Assembly: GCA_913057195.1 (NCBI GenBank)
Contig: CAJXNL010000009.1
Location: forward strand, 1-64,000
Source of the DNA: an uncultured Wenzhouxiangella sp.
Lineage (GTDB): Bacteria; Pseudomonadota; Gammaproteobacteria; Xanthomonadales; Wenzhouxiangellaceae
Reading direction: 5' to 3'
DNA length: 64,000 nucleotides
The position numbers were made by a program, and so were the translations under genes. Below the pieces are notes generated by a model. The model saw nothing but the letters and a program-made list of their open reading frames with translations. It made no database searches and had not been told where the DNA came from. Below are positions 26,150-34,705 of this stretch, in pieces; within the stretch, counting starts at the first letter, position 1, and each line of letters starts with the position of its first letter.

Positions 26150-27129
26150 GTCGATCGAAAATGGTCCCAGCCAGCCAAAGGGGCATCGTATCGCTGGCCA
26201 TCGGGTTGGATCAGATCGATGCCGGGTGTTTCAACCACACGCCCAATCACGCTGGCGGGCACATCCATCTGGTGGAGGCTGTGCAACCAGGCCTCAATTT
26301 GGCTTGAAGGCACACTCATCAATAGCTCGTAATCACTCCCGCCCCCAAGCTGCAATGGCCAGCGGGTTTTGGGATCTGGAAATGCTTCCATCAAGCCCGC
26401 TGACGCCGGCAGCGTCTCAAGCCACAGGGCTGCCCCAAGCGCTGACATCCGTTGATTGGACGAGGCTTCAAGCATGTGGCCCAAATCGGCCAGAAGCCCA
26501 TCCGAGATATCAATCATGGCGTGCACGACTCCCCATGCCTGTTGGCCGACCCTCACGCGAGGCGTGGGGTGTTTCATTCGACGCTCCAGCGGTCCGTCCA
26601 CGATACCGCCTTGATCAGACAGCGCCAACGCGCCTGCCACGTCTCCAAGGTGACCTGTGACCACCAATGCGTCACCCGGTTGGGCGCCACTTCGCATGAT
26701 CGCCTGACCTGATGGGACCTCACCCATCAGACAGACACCGATGTTCAGCGGACCGCCGGCCATATTCCCACCCGTTAAGATCACGTCAGGGCAGGCCCCC
26801 AAAAATCCGTCTAGGAACTTGTCGAGCCAAGGGGGTTGCGTCCATGGCGCATGATTGGGCAACGTCAGCGAGAGCATCACCCAGCGAGGCAATGCCCCCA
26901 TCGCGGCCAGGTCACTGAGGTTGACAGCCATGGCCAAATGCCCCACATCCTGTGCGGGCCAGTCCTCGGTAAAGTGGCAATCGAGAACGATAGAGTCGGT
27001 GGTACAAACCAATTGATGATCGACACTGGGTGCAAGCACACAGGCGTCATCACCAATCCCAGTGACCACATCCGATCGTTGGGGGATGCGTTGTTGAATG
27101 CGCTTGATCAGATCAAACTCTGAACTCAT
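26146..27129 (-). CDS. thiL: Thiamine-monophosphate kinase
   Basis: Phosphorylates thiamine monophosphate to the diphosphate cofactor. The 327-residue protein shows the PurM-like ThiL motifs: VVTGIGDDACVL near the N-terminus, DSIVLDCHF, AVNLSDLAAMGA, LTGGN, VTGHLGDVAGAL and IDISDGLLADLGH. It overlaps nusB (27126-27129) and pgpA by four bases each, giving tight translational coupling. No TPP riboswitch precedes it because it is embedded in the operon. Confidence 0.95.
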   Translation of the reverse strand: MSSEFDLIKRIQQRIPQRSDVVTGIGDDACVLAPSVDHQLVCTTDSIVLDCHFTEDWPAQDVGHLAMAVNLSDLAAMGALPRWVMLSLTLPNHAPWTQPPWLDKFLDGFLGACPDVILTGGNMAGGPLNIGVCLMGEVPSGQAIMRSGAQPGDALVVTGHLGDVAGALALSDQGGIVDGPLERRMKHPTPRVRVGQQAWGVVHAMIDISDGLLADLGHMLEASSNQRMSALGAALWLETLPASAGLMEAFPDPKTRWPLQLGGGSDYELLMSVPSSQIEAWLHSLHQMDVPASVIGRVVETPGIDLIQPDGQRYDAPLAGWDHFRST

Positions 27130-27566
27130 GAGTGCTGGATTTCGATCGCTCTGAGCTGATTGGCCAAACGGTCCATGACACCGTTAACAAATGTATGAGC
27201 GTTTTCCGAGCCAAAGCGATGCGACAACTCGATGGCTTCATCAATCACCACCCGATATGGAATTTCGGGGTGGTTCAGCAACTCATTGATGCCCAATCGG
27301 AGCACCGCTCGTTCCATTTGATCCAAGCTTGCGTCGACGCGCTCCAATGCCGGCGCGATCAATTCATCAATCTTGGCATGGTCTTTGACCACCTCTTGTA
27401 CCAGACGCTGAAAGTAGTCCTGATCCACGCCCTCAAAGTCTTGCTCTTCTGTGAACTGACGAATAATAGCGGCGGGCTCATCGTGGTTCAATTGCCATTG
27501 ATAGAGCGCCTGAAGCGCCCTTCTCCGCGCACGCTGCCGGGATTGGAAAGGGCGCTCAGAACTCAT
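27126..27566 (-). CDS. nusB: Transcription antitermination factor NusB
   Basis: All-helical RNA-binding protein that, with S10, binds boxA in rRNA operons. I start at 27566 (MSSERPFQSRQRARRRALQ), giving 146 residues; the arginine-rich first helix and ILRLGINELLN-type core (here VLRLGINELLNHPEIPY), then VIDEAIELSHRFGSENAHTF and FVNGVMDRLA, are typical. The start lies within the last codons of ribH (11-base overlap). S10 is encoded at 55865-56176. Confidence 0.94.
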   Translation of the reverse strand: MSSERPFQSRQRARRRALQALYQWQLNHDEPAAIIRQFTEEQDFEGVDQDYFQRLVQEVVKDHAKIDELIAPALERVDASLDQMERAVLRLGINELLNHPEIPYRVVIDEAIELSHRFGSENAHTFVNGVMDRLANQLRAIEIQHS

Positions 27567-28041
27567 CAGGACTGGCCCAAAGTGACTGATTCTGGCTGAG
27601 CGCGACCATTTCAACAACCGCCATCGCCACCTCGCGGCCTTTGTTTTTGCGCGCGGGATCTGAGCGCTCGAGCGCTTGCTGAGCAGTATCGGTGGTCAGC
27701 ACGCCGAAACCGACTGGGACCCCAGTATCCAGACTGACCTGCCCCAAGCCCCGCGCGCACTCTTGTGAGATAAATTCAAAGTGTGCTGTTTCACCGCGGA
27801 TGACCGCGCCCAGTGCGATGATGCCCTGATGATGCCCGGTCAAAGCCAGCTGGTGACACGCCAGTGGCAACTCCCAGGCGCCGGGAACATAGACCGTGGT
27901 GATGTTGCCCTCATCCATGCCAAGCTCATGGAGCGCCTGTCTTGCACCTGTAAGCAGCCCATCAGTGACTTCTTGGTTGAATTGAGCCACCACAATGGCA
28001 AGTCGTCCGGGAACATGGGGGCTAAATTGAGATGCGCTCAT
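27556..28041 (-). CDS. ribH: 6,7-dimethyl-8-ribityllumazine synthase
   Basis: Penultimate riboflavin enzyme of 161 residues, joining 3,4-dihydroxy-2-butanone 4-phosphate and the pyrimidine intermediate. Motifs: RLAIVVAQFNQEVTDGLL, VPGAWELPLACH, ALGAVIRGETAHFEFI and the GFGVLTTDT block. It lies between the ribB-type gene and nusB in the usual order. The start at 28041 is 23 bases after the upstream gene. Confidence 0.95.
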   Translation of the reverse strand: MSASQFSPHVPGRLAIVVAQFNQEVTDGLLTGARQALHELGMDEGNITTVYVPGAWELPLACHQLALTGHHQGIIALGAVIRGETAHFEFISQECARGLGQVSLDTGVPVGFGVLTTDTAQQALERSDPARKNKGREVAMAVVEMVALSQNQSLWASPDEF

Positions 28042-28064
28042 CAGATTTTGCCTTTTTTATTGGG

Positions 28065-29177
28065 TCAAGGAACGATGTATTCGGTGATTTCAAGACCAAA
28101 ACCATCCAGTGCACTTAAGCGTTTGGGCGCGCCATAGACTTGCATTCTCTCAATGCCCAACTCTGCAATGATCTGTGCTGCAATCCCATAGCTTCTAAGC
28201 TCATAGCTGCTGTCTTGTTCAACCTCAGTATCGGTGGGGTGAGCACCTGTGTCTGCGTCAAGCAGTGAGCTCATGCGCGCGGCATCGTCTTCATCATAGC
28301 CCAGAATCAAGGCGAGCCCTCGACCCCTTGTCTGAATATCAGCCAGCACCGGGCCCAGCGGCATCCCAAAAGCGGGATCAACAATGGCCATGACGTCGCC
28401 GAGCAATTCGGGCACATGGACTCGCACGGGACATGGCTCACTGCCCTCGACATGGCCCAAACTGAGCGCCCAGTGCAGCTTGTGATAAATCCGGTCCTTA
28501 AACACTTTCAAATCAAACGCACCGTAGGCGGTTTCAACCGATTGGTGGTGCACGCAAGTCACGGTGGGTTCATTCGCGAGTCGATAACGAATGAGGTCGG
28601 CCACCGTGCCCATTTTTAGGCCATGCGCCTTAGCAAAGGCTTCCAGCTCGGGGCGGCGGGCCATGGTGCCATCCTCATTGAGGATCTCAACGAGCACACC
28701 TGCAGGTTCCAACCCTGCCAAAAGCGCCAGATCGAGACTGGCTTCAGTGTGTCCAGCCCGCGCCAGAACGCCTCCCGGCTGAGCCATCAACGGAAAGACA
28801 TGACCGGGATGATTGAGGTCTCGTGGACTTGCATCAGGAGCGACCGCTGTTCGGATGGTATGCGCCCGATCATAAGCCGAGATCCCAGTGGTGACACCCT
28901 GCGCCGCTTCAATAGACACCGTGAAGTTTGTTTGGTGATGGCGGTCGGTGTCAGAAACCATCAGCGCCAACTCCAGTTGCTCGCATCGCTCTTTTGTTAG
29001 CGACAGACAAATCAAACCCCGACCGAACCGCGCCATAAAATTGATGTCGTCAGGCTTGACCAAGCTGGCGGCCATGACAAGATCACCTTCATTTTCTCGA
29101 TCTTCATCATCGAGCATCACCACCATTTTCCCGGCCCGGATATCTTCAAGTATCGATTCAATGGAGTCAAAAGCCAT
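28065..29177 (-). CDS. ribB: 3,4-dihydroxy-2-butanone 4-phosphate synthase with degenerate GTP cyclohydrolase II domain (RibBX-like)
   Basis: The N-terminal half (about 1-205) is a complete DHBP synthase: EDRENEGDLVMAA, FMARFGRGLICLSLT, ISAYDRAHTIRTAV and HTEASLDLALLAGL. The C-terminal half (about 206-370) aligns with GTP cyclohydrolase II but lacks its zinc cysteines: where an active enzyme has CLTGD...RCDCG it reads ELLGDVMAIVDPAFG, and the RQEGRG motif is absent. It should therefore make the butanone phosphate but not open GTP. Proteobacterial hybrids of this kind have been described as RibBX. A separate ribA would be needed elsewhere in the genome. Confidence 0.92.
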   Translation of the reverse strand: MAFDSIESILEDIRAGKMVVMLDDEDRENEGDLVMAASLVKPDDINFMARFGRGLICLSLTKERCEQLELALMVSDTDRHHQTNFTVSIEAAQGVTTGISAYDRAHTIRTAVAPDASPRDLNHPGHVFPLMAQPGGVLARAGHTEASLDLALLAGLEPAGVLVEILNEDGTMARRPELEAFAKAHGLKMGTVADLIRYRLANEPTVTCVHHQSVETAYGAFDLKVFKDRIYHKLHWALSLGHVEGSEPCPVRVHVPELLGDVMAIVDPAFGMPLGPVLADIQTRGRGLALILGYDEDDAARMSSLLDADTGAHPTDTEVEQDSSYELRSYGIAAQIIAELGIERMQVYGAPKRLSALDGFGLEITEYIVP

Positions 29178-29184
29178 CAGTGTC

Positions 29185-29793
29185 TCACTTTGCCATCATT
29201 TGATTTAGGTAGCGGGCCAGCAAATCAATCTCAAAATTCACGCCTTGCCCAACCGACAACGTGCCGAGGGTGGTCACCGCCCACGTATGGGGAATAATAT
29301 TCACCCAAAATCGACGCCTGCCGTCACTTTCTTCAATCAGGTCATTCACCGTCAAACTGACCCCATCTAGGCTCACCGATCCTTTCGGCGCAATAAAAGG
29401 CTCAAACCCCTCTGGAATCAGGACTTCGAGGCGATGATTGCCCGATTCAAGCGCCTCAATGCTCCAGACCTGCGCCACCGCATCAACATGGCCCGTCACA
29501 TAATGCCCGCCCAAAGAATCGCCGACTCGGAGGGCGGGCTCCAGGTTGACCGCATCGCCAACATCTCGCTCGCCCAAGGATGTTTTTTCTAAGGTCTCAT
29601 CAGATAAATCGGCGCTGAAGCCATTCTCATCCGTCTCCAATGCGGTCAAGCAACATCCAGACACGGCAATGCTTGCCCCGGGCTCCCACTCACTGGGCTT
29701 GAGCACGGGGCAATCGATCCGATACCGCGCCCCTTGACCCATTGGGTGCTTCGCGCTGATGGTGCCCAGTGCTTGTATTAATCCAGTAAACAT
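29185..29793 (-). CDS. ribE: Riboflavin synthase alpha subunit
   Basis: Catalyses dismutation of two ribityllumazines to riboflavin. The 202-residue protein starts MFTGLIQALGTI and has two homologous barrels; the second opens near residue 97 with GHYVTGHVDAVAQV, and KGSVSLDGVSLTVND is present. It starts 13 bases after ribD and ends seven bases before the ribB start. Confidence 0.95.
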   Translation of the reverse strand: MFTGLIQALGTISAKHPMGQGARYRIDCPVLKPSEWEPGASIAVSGCCLTALETDENGFSADLSDETLEKTSLGERDVGDAVNLEPALRVGDSLGGHYVTGHVDAVAQVWSIEALESGNHRLEVLIPEGFEPFIAPKGSVSLDGVSLTVNDLIEESDGRRRFWVNIIPHTWAVTTLGTLSVGQGVNFEIDLLARYLNQMMAK

Positions 29794-29806
29794 GAACCAC
29801 CCATAG

Positions 29807-30919
29807 TCATTTTGAAACGCCAGGACGCCGAAGTCGCATCCGGCAGTCTGGGCCCATTTGTTTTGTTTCGAACCATGTCAGCGTCACAGCGTCATCAAGT
29901 GTCTGTATCTGATCAAGCTCGGCCATCGGTCGGCCGTTGCCCAGCCACATGGGCGCTTGATAGAGCAGCACCTCATCCAGCCACTCACTGGCCATAAAGG
30001 CCCCCGTTAAACCTGGACCGCCCTCAACGTGGACTTCGTTGAAGCATTGCTCAGCCATCCATTTCATGAACGCCTGCAAGGAGACTCGACCATCCTGATC
30101 GGCCGGCAAACAATGCCAGCTCACATGCGAATGGCTTTCTACCCAGGTTGGCGGCGGCTGGGTGCTGATGACATCAATCCGCTCCTGCGTTTGCAACATT
30201 TTCGCATGCGGAGGGAATCGACCCCGTGAGTCCAGAATCACCCGAGCCGGCTGCTCCACGGGCCACTCAGTTGACAGGCGTGCGTTTAAAAGGGGGTCAT
30301 CAGCCAACACCGTGCCAATGCCACTCAACACCGCGCACGCGCGTGCCCGCCAGACATGCACATCGGCTCTCGAGGTCTCAGCGGTGATCCACTGAGACTG
30401 CCCATCGGGTGCGGTGGCGCGCCCATCAAGACTGGCAGCCATCTTGACTCGAATCCAGGGTCGGTGAGTGCGTTGTCTTTGAATGAAACCAATGTTCAGC
30501 TCAGCTGCGGCTTTTTCGCATACGCCAAGACACACGTCGATCCCTGAGGCGCTTAAACGCTCAATGCTTTGGCCCGCGGTTCGTGGATCTGGGTCGGTCA
30601 TCGCCACCACCACCCGCGCGACAGCAGCCTCAATCAGCGCATTGACACAGGGCGGTGTTTGACCATGATGGTGGCAAGGCTCCAGTGTCACATACGCGGT
30701 GGCACCCTGTGCTTGTTCTCCAGCCTCTCGTAGCGCCACCACCTCTGCGTGGTCTTCGCCTGCTCGGCGATGCCAACCAGAGCCGACGACTTCGTTGTCT
30801 CTCACCAACACGCAGCCCACGCGTGGATTGGGCATGGTTGAATACATGCCCCGCTCAGCCAAGGCGATGGCCTGCTCCATCCACTGAATATCAATCGGAT
30901 CGGGAGGGATATCACTCAT
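29807..30919 (-). CDS. ribD: Bifunctional riboflavin deaminase/reductase
   Basis: N-terminal pyrimidine deaminase and C-terminal reductase acting on the product of GTP cyclohydrolase II. Zinc and catalytic residues are in DHAEVVALREAG and EPCHHHGQTPPCV; the reductase domain begins around RPWIRVKMAASLDGR. I start at 30919 (MSDIPPDP), giving 370 residues. That start overlaps the nrdR end by eight bases. A longer frame to 30985 lies inside nrdR and is not needed. Confidence 0.95.
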   Translation of the reverse strand: MSDIPPDPIDIQWMEQAIALAERGMYSTMPNPRVGCVLVRDNEVVGSGWHRRAGEDHAEVVALREAGEQAQGATAYVTLEPCHHHGQTPPCVNALIEAAVARVVVAMTDPDPRTAGQSIERLSASGIDVCLGVCEKAAAELNIGFIQRQRTHRPWIRVKMAASLDGRATAPDGQSQWITAETSRADVHVWRARACAVLSGIGTVLADDPLLNARLSTEWPVEQPARVILDSRGRFPPHAKMLQTQERIDVISTQPPPTWVESHSHVSWHCLPADQDGRVSLQAFMKWMAEQCFNEVHVEGGPGLTGAFMASEWLDEVLLYQAPMWLGNGRPMAELDQIQTLDDAVTLTWFETKQMGPDCRMRLRRPGVSK

Positions 30920-31451
30920 TTTTTGAGCTTTCAGCTTCCGTGGCATCGTCCCCCATCTCTCTGAGCAAAGAGATTTGGCGAGCATCCAACCGAGTTAACT
31001 CATCGCGCTCTAGACGCTCAATTTCTTCTCGAAACGCCTGCACATCTTCAAAGCGCCGATACACTGACGCAAATCTGACATACGCCACCTGGTCAAGTCG
31101 TGCCAACTCCTCAGCAACCCAACCCCCCAGTTGCTGCGAAGATATCTCTGATTCTTCAAGCGTTCGAATGCGCCGAATGAGAAGACGCATCGCACGCTCG
31201 ACCGCTTCTGTCTCAACAGGTCTTTTTTCCAGTGCTTTCCCAATGCCACGTTTGAGCTTGTCTTCATCGAACGCCTGGCGCGTGCCGTCAGCTTTAACCA
31301 CATTGGGCGCTTTCAGCTCAGGGGTCTCATACGTATTAAAACGAGCCCCACATTCACCACACTCACGACGTCGCCGAATTTGGAAGCCTTCGGCGGTGAG
31401 ACGACTGTCAACGACCCGTGTCTCTTGGTGATTACAAAAAGGACACCACAT
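30912..31451 (-). CDS. nrdR: Transcriptional repressor NrdR
   Basis: Represses ribonucleotide reductase genes in response to (d)ATP. The zinc ribbon uses C3, C6 (CPFC), C31 and C34 (CGEC), followed by an ATP-cone (about 49-139). At 179 residues it is somewhat longer than the usual 150-160, with an acidic, serine-rich tail. It starts 12 bases after glyA and leads the riboflavin genes, the normal gammaproteobacterial order. Confidence 0.95.
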   Translation of the reverse strand: MWCPFCNHQETRVVDSRLTAEGFQIRRRRECGECGARFNTYETPELKAPNVVKADGTRQAFDEDKLKRGIGKALEKRPVETEAVERAMRLLIRRIRTLEESEISSQQLGGWVAEELARLDQVAYVRFASVYRRFEDVQAFREEIERLERDELTRLDARQISLLREMGDDATEAESSKNE

Positions 31452-31463
31452 CGAAAACGAGTT

Positions 31464-32732
31464 TTAAAAAATATAACTCTGATAGACGGGGAACCGACGA
31501 CACAAGTCTACTGCGCCTTCGCGAACCTTGGCGTGCATCGACTCATCTCCCATATGATCAAGAAGGTCACACATCAAGGCCGCAAGTGTCTGACACTCCT
31601 CAGCGCCAAACCCACGGGTGGTGACTGCCGGTGTTCCTATTCTCAGCCCGGAGGTCACAAAGGGCGACCGAGGCTCTCCCGGAACGGTGTTTTTATTTGC
31701 AGTGATGTGCGCAGCCCCCAGGGCTTGCTCGGCGTCTTTGCCCGTGATGTCTTTATCAATGAGATCAACCAAAAACAAATGATTATCTGTGCCTCCAGAA
31801 ACCACTTTGTATCCGCGCTCGATGAATACGCCGGCCATCGCACGCGCGTTGTCGATCACCTGTTGCTGATACGCTTTGAAAGAGGGTTCCAAAGCCTCCT
31901 TAAAGGCCACCGCCTTGGCCGCAATGACGTGCATCAACGGCCCGCCTTGACAACCTGGAAACACCAGTGAGTTGAACTTCTTTGTCACTGCCTCATCGAG
32001 CCCCTTCGATATGATGATGCCACCGCGAGGCCCACGGAGCGTCTTATGGGTGGTTGATGTCACAACATGGGCATGCGGTACGGGACTGGGATAGACCCCA
32101 CCAGCCACCAAACCTGCGATGTGTGCCATGTCGACCAGGAACCACGCCCCCACCTCATCTGCAATGGACCGCATGCGAGCCCAATCGACCACTTTTGAAT
32201 ATGCTGAAAACCCGCCGATAATCATCCTCGGCTGATGTTCGCGCGCGAGCTCAGCCATTTGGTCGTAGTCAATTTCGCCGGTGGCGTGATCAAGCCCATA
32301 ATGAACTGCATTGAACAAGCGACCCGAGAAGTTGACCTTGGCTCCGTGAGTCAAGTGCCCACCCTCTGAAAGGTCCATCCCAAGGATGGTGTCACCAGCG
32401 TTCAACAGCGCTAAAAATACGGCTTGATTGGCTTGTGAGCCAGAATGAGGTTGAACGTTGGCGTAATCGGCACCAAACAATTCTTTGAGCCGCTCAATGG
32501 CAAGCTCTTCGGTGATGTCAACGTGCTCACAGCCGCCATAATATCGCCGCCCTGGGTAACCTTCTGCGTATTTGTTCGTCAGCACCGAGCCCTGCACCGC
32601 CATGACTCGGGGGCTTGCATAGTTCTCAGAGGCGATCAGCTCGATGTGGTCTTCTTGACGAGTCTGCTCATTCCGGATGGCCTCGTACAGCTCATTGTCG
32701 AAGCCTTTCACAGTGTATGTATCGTCGAACAT
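31464..32732 (-). CDS. glyA: Serine hydroxymethyltransferase
   Basis: PLP enzyme of 422 residues interconverting serine and glycine with tetrahydrofolate. Motifs include [15 protein letters not shown], the tyrosine segment [23 protein letters not shown] and the PLP lysine in [14 protein letters not shown]. It is the first gene of the minus-strand unit ending at pgpA and starts 55 bases from the alkB stop. No riboswitch fits in that gap. Confidence 0.96.
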   Translation of the reverse strand: MFDDTYTVKGFDNELYEAIRNEQTRQEDHIELIASENYASPRVMAVQGSVLTNKYAEGYPGRRYYGGCEHVDITEELAIERLKELFGADYANVQPHSGSQANQAVFLALLNAGDTILGMDLSEGGHLTHGAKVNFSGRLFNAVHYGLDHATGEIDYDQMAELAREHQPRMIIGGFSAYSKVVDWARMRSIADEVGAWFLVDMAHIAGLVAGGVYPSPVPHAHVVTSTTHKTLRGPRGGIIISKGLDEAVTKKFNSLVFPGCQGGPLMHVIAAKAVAFKEALEPSFKAYQQQVIDNARAMAGVFIERGYKVVSGGTDNHLFLVDLIDKDITGKDAEQALGAAHITANKNTVPGEPRSPFVTSGLRIGTPAVTTRGFGAEECQTLAALMCDLLDHMGDESMHAKVREGAVDLCRRFPVYQSYIF

Positions 32733-32787
32733 GGCCAGGATTTCTCGGGTGTTGAGTGGAAAGCCCTATGATATCACCCTTATTCGC

Positions 32788-33987
32788 TCAAACCGTCACG
32801 CCTTTTCGCCGAGGGTCCAAATTGACCCGGCTCAAATCGCCCTGAATATGGGGCAATGCCAGCAGTCGCTGATCCATGACCCGGAACCACAGCGGTGGGA
32901 TATACGCCAATAAATACATCCCGAAGTAACCGCTGGGCAAGCGTGGCACATCCTCAAAATCACGCAATGACTGGTAACGTCGCTGCGGGTTGGCGTGGTG
33001 GTCTGAGTGGCGCTCGAGGTGGAACAGCACCAGGTTCGACATCACGTGGTTGCTGTTCCAGGAGTGGTGAGGCTGGCACCGCTCGTACCGGCCCTTGACA
33101 TCGCGCTGTCGAAGCAGTCCATAGTGCTCAATGTAGTTGGCGCTGGTCAGCTGAAACCATGCCACAACATTGTGAATCAGTAGAAACAGCGCCGCCGGCC
33201 AACCGAAAACGACAATCAACCCGCCTTGGAGAATCAGGGAGATGAGGTATGACTGCAAGATCTCGTTATGAACCGACCACACGGATCGCCCACGCCGGGA
33301 TTGACGGGATTTTTCAATGTTCCAAGCTCGAAGCAATCCGCCTGGCATTTCACGCAGGGCGAAACGGTAAATCGACTCCCCCATTCGAGCCGAGGCCGGG
33401 TCTTCGGGAGTGGCCACCTCTTTGTGGTGCCCAAAGTTATGCTCAACTGAAAAATGACCATAAAACGGTACGGCGAGCGCAAACTTGGCGAGCCACTGAT
33501 CAACCCAATGGCGTTTGTGTCCCATTTCATGAGCGGTGTTGACCGCCACGCCACCCGCCAACCCCGCTGTCACCGCGAGAATGACCCAACCGGCCGGGCC
33601 CAGGTCACCGCGCATTGCAAACCACACCGAGCCTAACAAGGCCAAGTAGTGAAGCGGCACCGTAATCCAGGTCAATACCCGATAATATGGATCGTTTTCC
33701 AATTCGGGCACCACCGCCTCCGGCGGATTGGAGGCATCCTCGCCCAACCAATAATCCAGCAGCGGAATTCCGAAGTAGCTGAGCAGCAAGGGCACCGCGA
33801 GCGTCCAAGTTGCTCCCGTGATGGTGTACAGGGCGATGGCATACAGAGGAAACAGGGGATAAATCACAGACGCCAGCCACCAGGGACGCTTCTTGTCCAC
33901 ATAGACCCTGGACTGACCCAATTGATCCTTGAAAGGATAGCGCCTTGAGAGCACGCCACTCCAAAGTGAGCGAACTGGATTCGACAT
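32788..33987 (-). CDS. alkB: Alkane 1-monooxygenase (AlkB)
   Basis: Integral-membrane diiron hydroxylase that oxidises terminal carbons of medium-chain n-alkanes. All AlkB histidine motifs are present: NTAHEMGHKRH, EHNFGHHKEVATPEDPASAR, NYIEHYGL and LERHSDHHANPQRRYQ. Those residues separate it from fatty-acid desaturases and xylene monooxygenases. Six membrane helices are expected. I start at 33987 (MSNPVRSLW), with GGAG nine bases upstream, giving 399 residues; longer starts exist. It needs rubredoxin and rubredoxin reductase, neither of which is nearby. Its presence indicates hydrocarbon use. Confidence 0.95.
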   Translation of the reverse strand: MSNPVRSLWSGVLSRRYPFKDQLGQSRVYVDKKRPWWLASVIYPLFPLYAIALYTITGATWTLAVPLLLSYFGIPLLDYWLGEDASNPPEAVVPELENDPYYRVLTWITVPLHYLALLGSVWFAMRGDLGPAGWVILAVTAGLAGGVAVNTAHEMGHKRHWVDQWLAKFALAVPFYGHFSVEHNFGHHKEVATPEDPASARMGESIYRFALREMPGGLLRAWNIEKSRQSRRGRSVWSVHNEILQSYLISLILQGGLIVVFGWPAALFLLIHNVVAWFQLTSANYIEHYGLLRQRDVKGRYERCQPHHSWNSNHVMSNLVLFHLERHSDHHANPQRRYQSLRDFEDVPRLPSGYFGMYLLAYIPPLWFRVMDQRLLALPHIQGDLSRVNLDPRRKGVTV

Positions 33988-34149
33988 ACCCATACACTCC
34001 ATGAGCTGGCTTGAGGCCTTAATGCCGCAAGCTCCCGCGTTTTCCATAGTATATCAACAACCTGCCGAGCAGATCGATCGTTTACAATGCCCGTCTGTAG
34101 GTGGATTTTGCGCGCGGCGATGAGCCGTTTTAAGGGGCGATGGTGGTCT

Positions 34150-34677
34150 ATGAGTGCCGTTCCAAAAACTGAACACGAGCGCTTTTGGCATGCGGTCTTT
34201 TGCAAACCACAGCAAGACGCTCGCGCCGAAGAGAACCTTCTCAATCAGGGATTTGAGGTATTTCGGCCCAAAACCCGGGCCCGACGGGGATCCGGCGGCC
34301 GGCGCCGCGTGGTGATCGAATCGTTATTTCCTCGGTATATCTTCGTCCGCTTAGGCAGAACGGGACAAGACTGGTCACCCATTCGCTCAACGTTTGGTGC
34401 CGTTGGACTGGTTCGGCTTGGTCCCGAGGTGCCCATTGTCCCTGACCCGGTGATTGACTCATTGCGTCTACGCTGCGATGAGTCGGGCATCATTGATCTC
34501 ACCGGGGCCATTGATTACCGAGAAGACGACCCCATCGAGATTATCGACGGCGCGTGTGCCGGCTATCGCGCAGTCTTTAAGAGTCGCACCAAAGAGGAAC
34601 GTGTGGTCGTTTTACTCAAGCTGCTGTCACAAGAAAGAAAAATTGAAATCCCCGAAGAGTACATTCGAAAACTTTAA
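34150..34677 (+). CDS. rfaH: RfaH-type transcription antiterminator (NusG paralogue)
   Basis: A 175-residue NusG-family protein: NGN domain (about 10-110) with FWHAVFCKPQQDARAEENL, QGFEVFRP and LFPRYIFVRL, then a linker and a short KOW-like C-terminal domain (DDPIEIIDGACAGYRAVF). The NGN sequence is of RfaH type. RfaH is recruited by ops elements to long polysaccharide, LPS or pilus operons. It lies 28 bases before a phosphomannomutase gene and is therefore co-transcribed with sugar-nucleotide genes. Start chosen at 34150 because the sequence before it is not RfaH-like. Confidence 0.88.
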   Translation: MSAVPKTEHERFWHAVFCKPQQDARAEENLLNQGFEVFRPKTRARRGSGGRRRVVIESLFPRYIFVRLGRTGQDWSPIRSTFGAVGLVRLGPEVPIVPDPVIDSLRLRCDESGIIDLTGAIDYREDDPIEIIDGACAGYRAVFKSRTKEERVVVLLKLLSQERKIEIPEEYIRKL

Positions 34678-34705
34678 TCCGACTTAAAAAATCAATGGAA
34701 CTGCG

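Noticed and set aside
30919-30985. Longer N-terminus for ribD
   Set aside because: The extra codons lie inside nrdR and are not RibD-like; the start at 30919 gives a normal protein.
28042-32787. FMN, TPP or glycine riboswitch before rib, thiL or glyA genes
   Set aside because: Gaps in this operon are shorter than 60 bases and show none of the conserved riboswitch blocks.
34000-34150. An ops element for RfaH near its own gene
   Set aside because: No GGCGGTAG-type sequence was seen before rfaH or manB.
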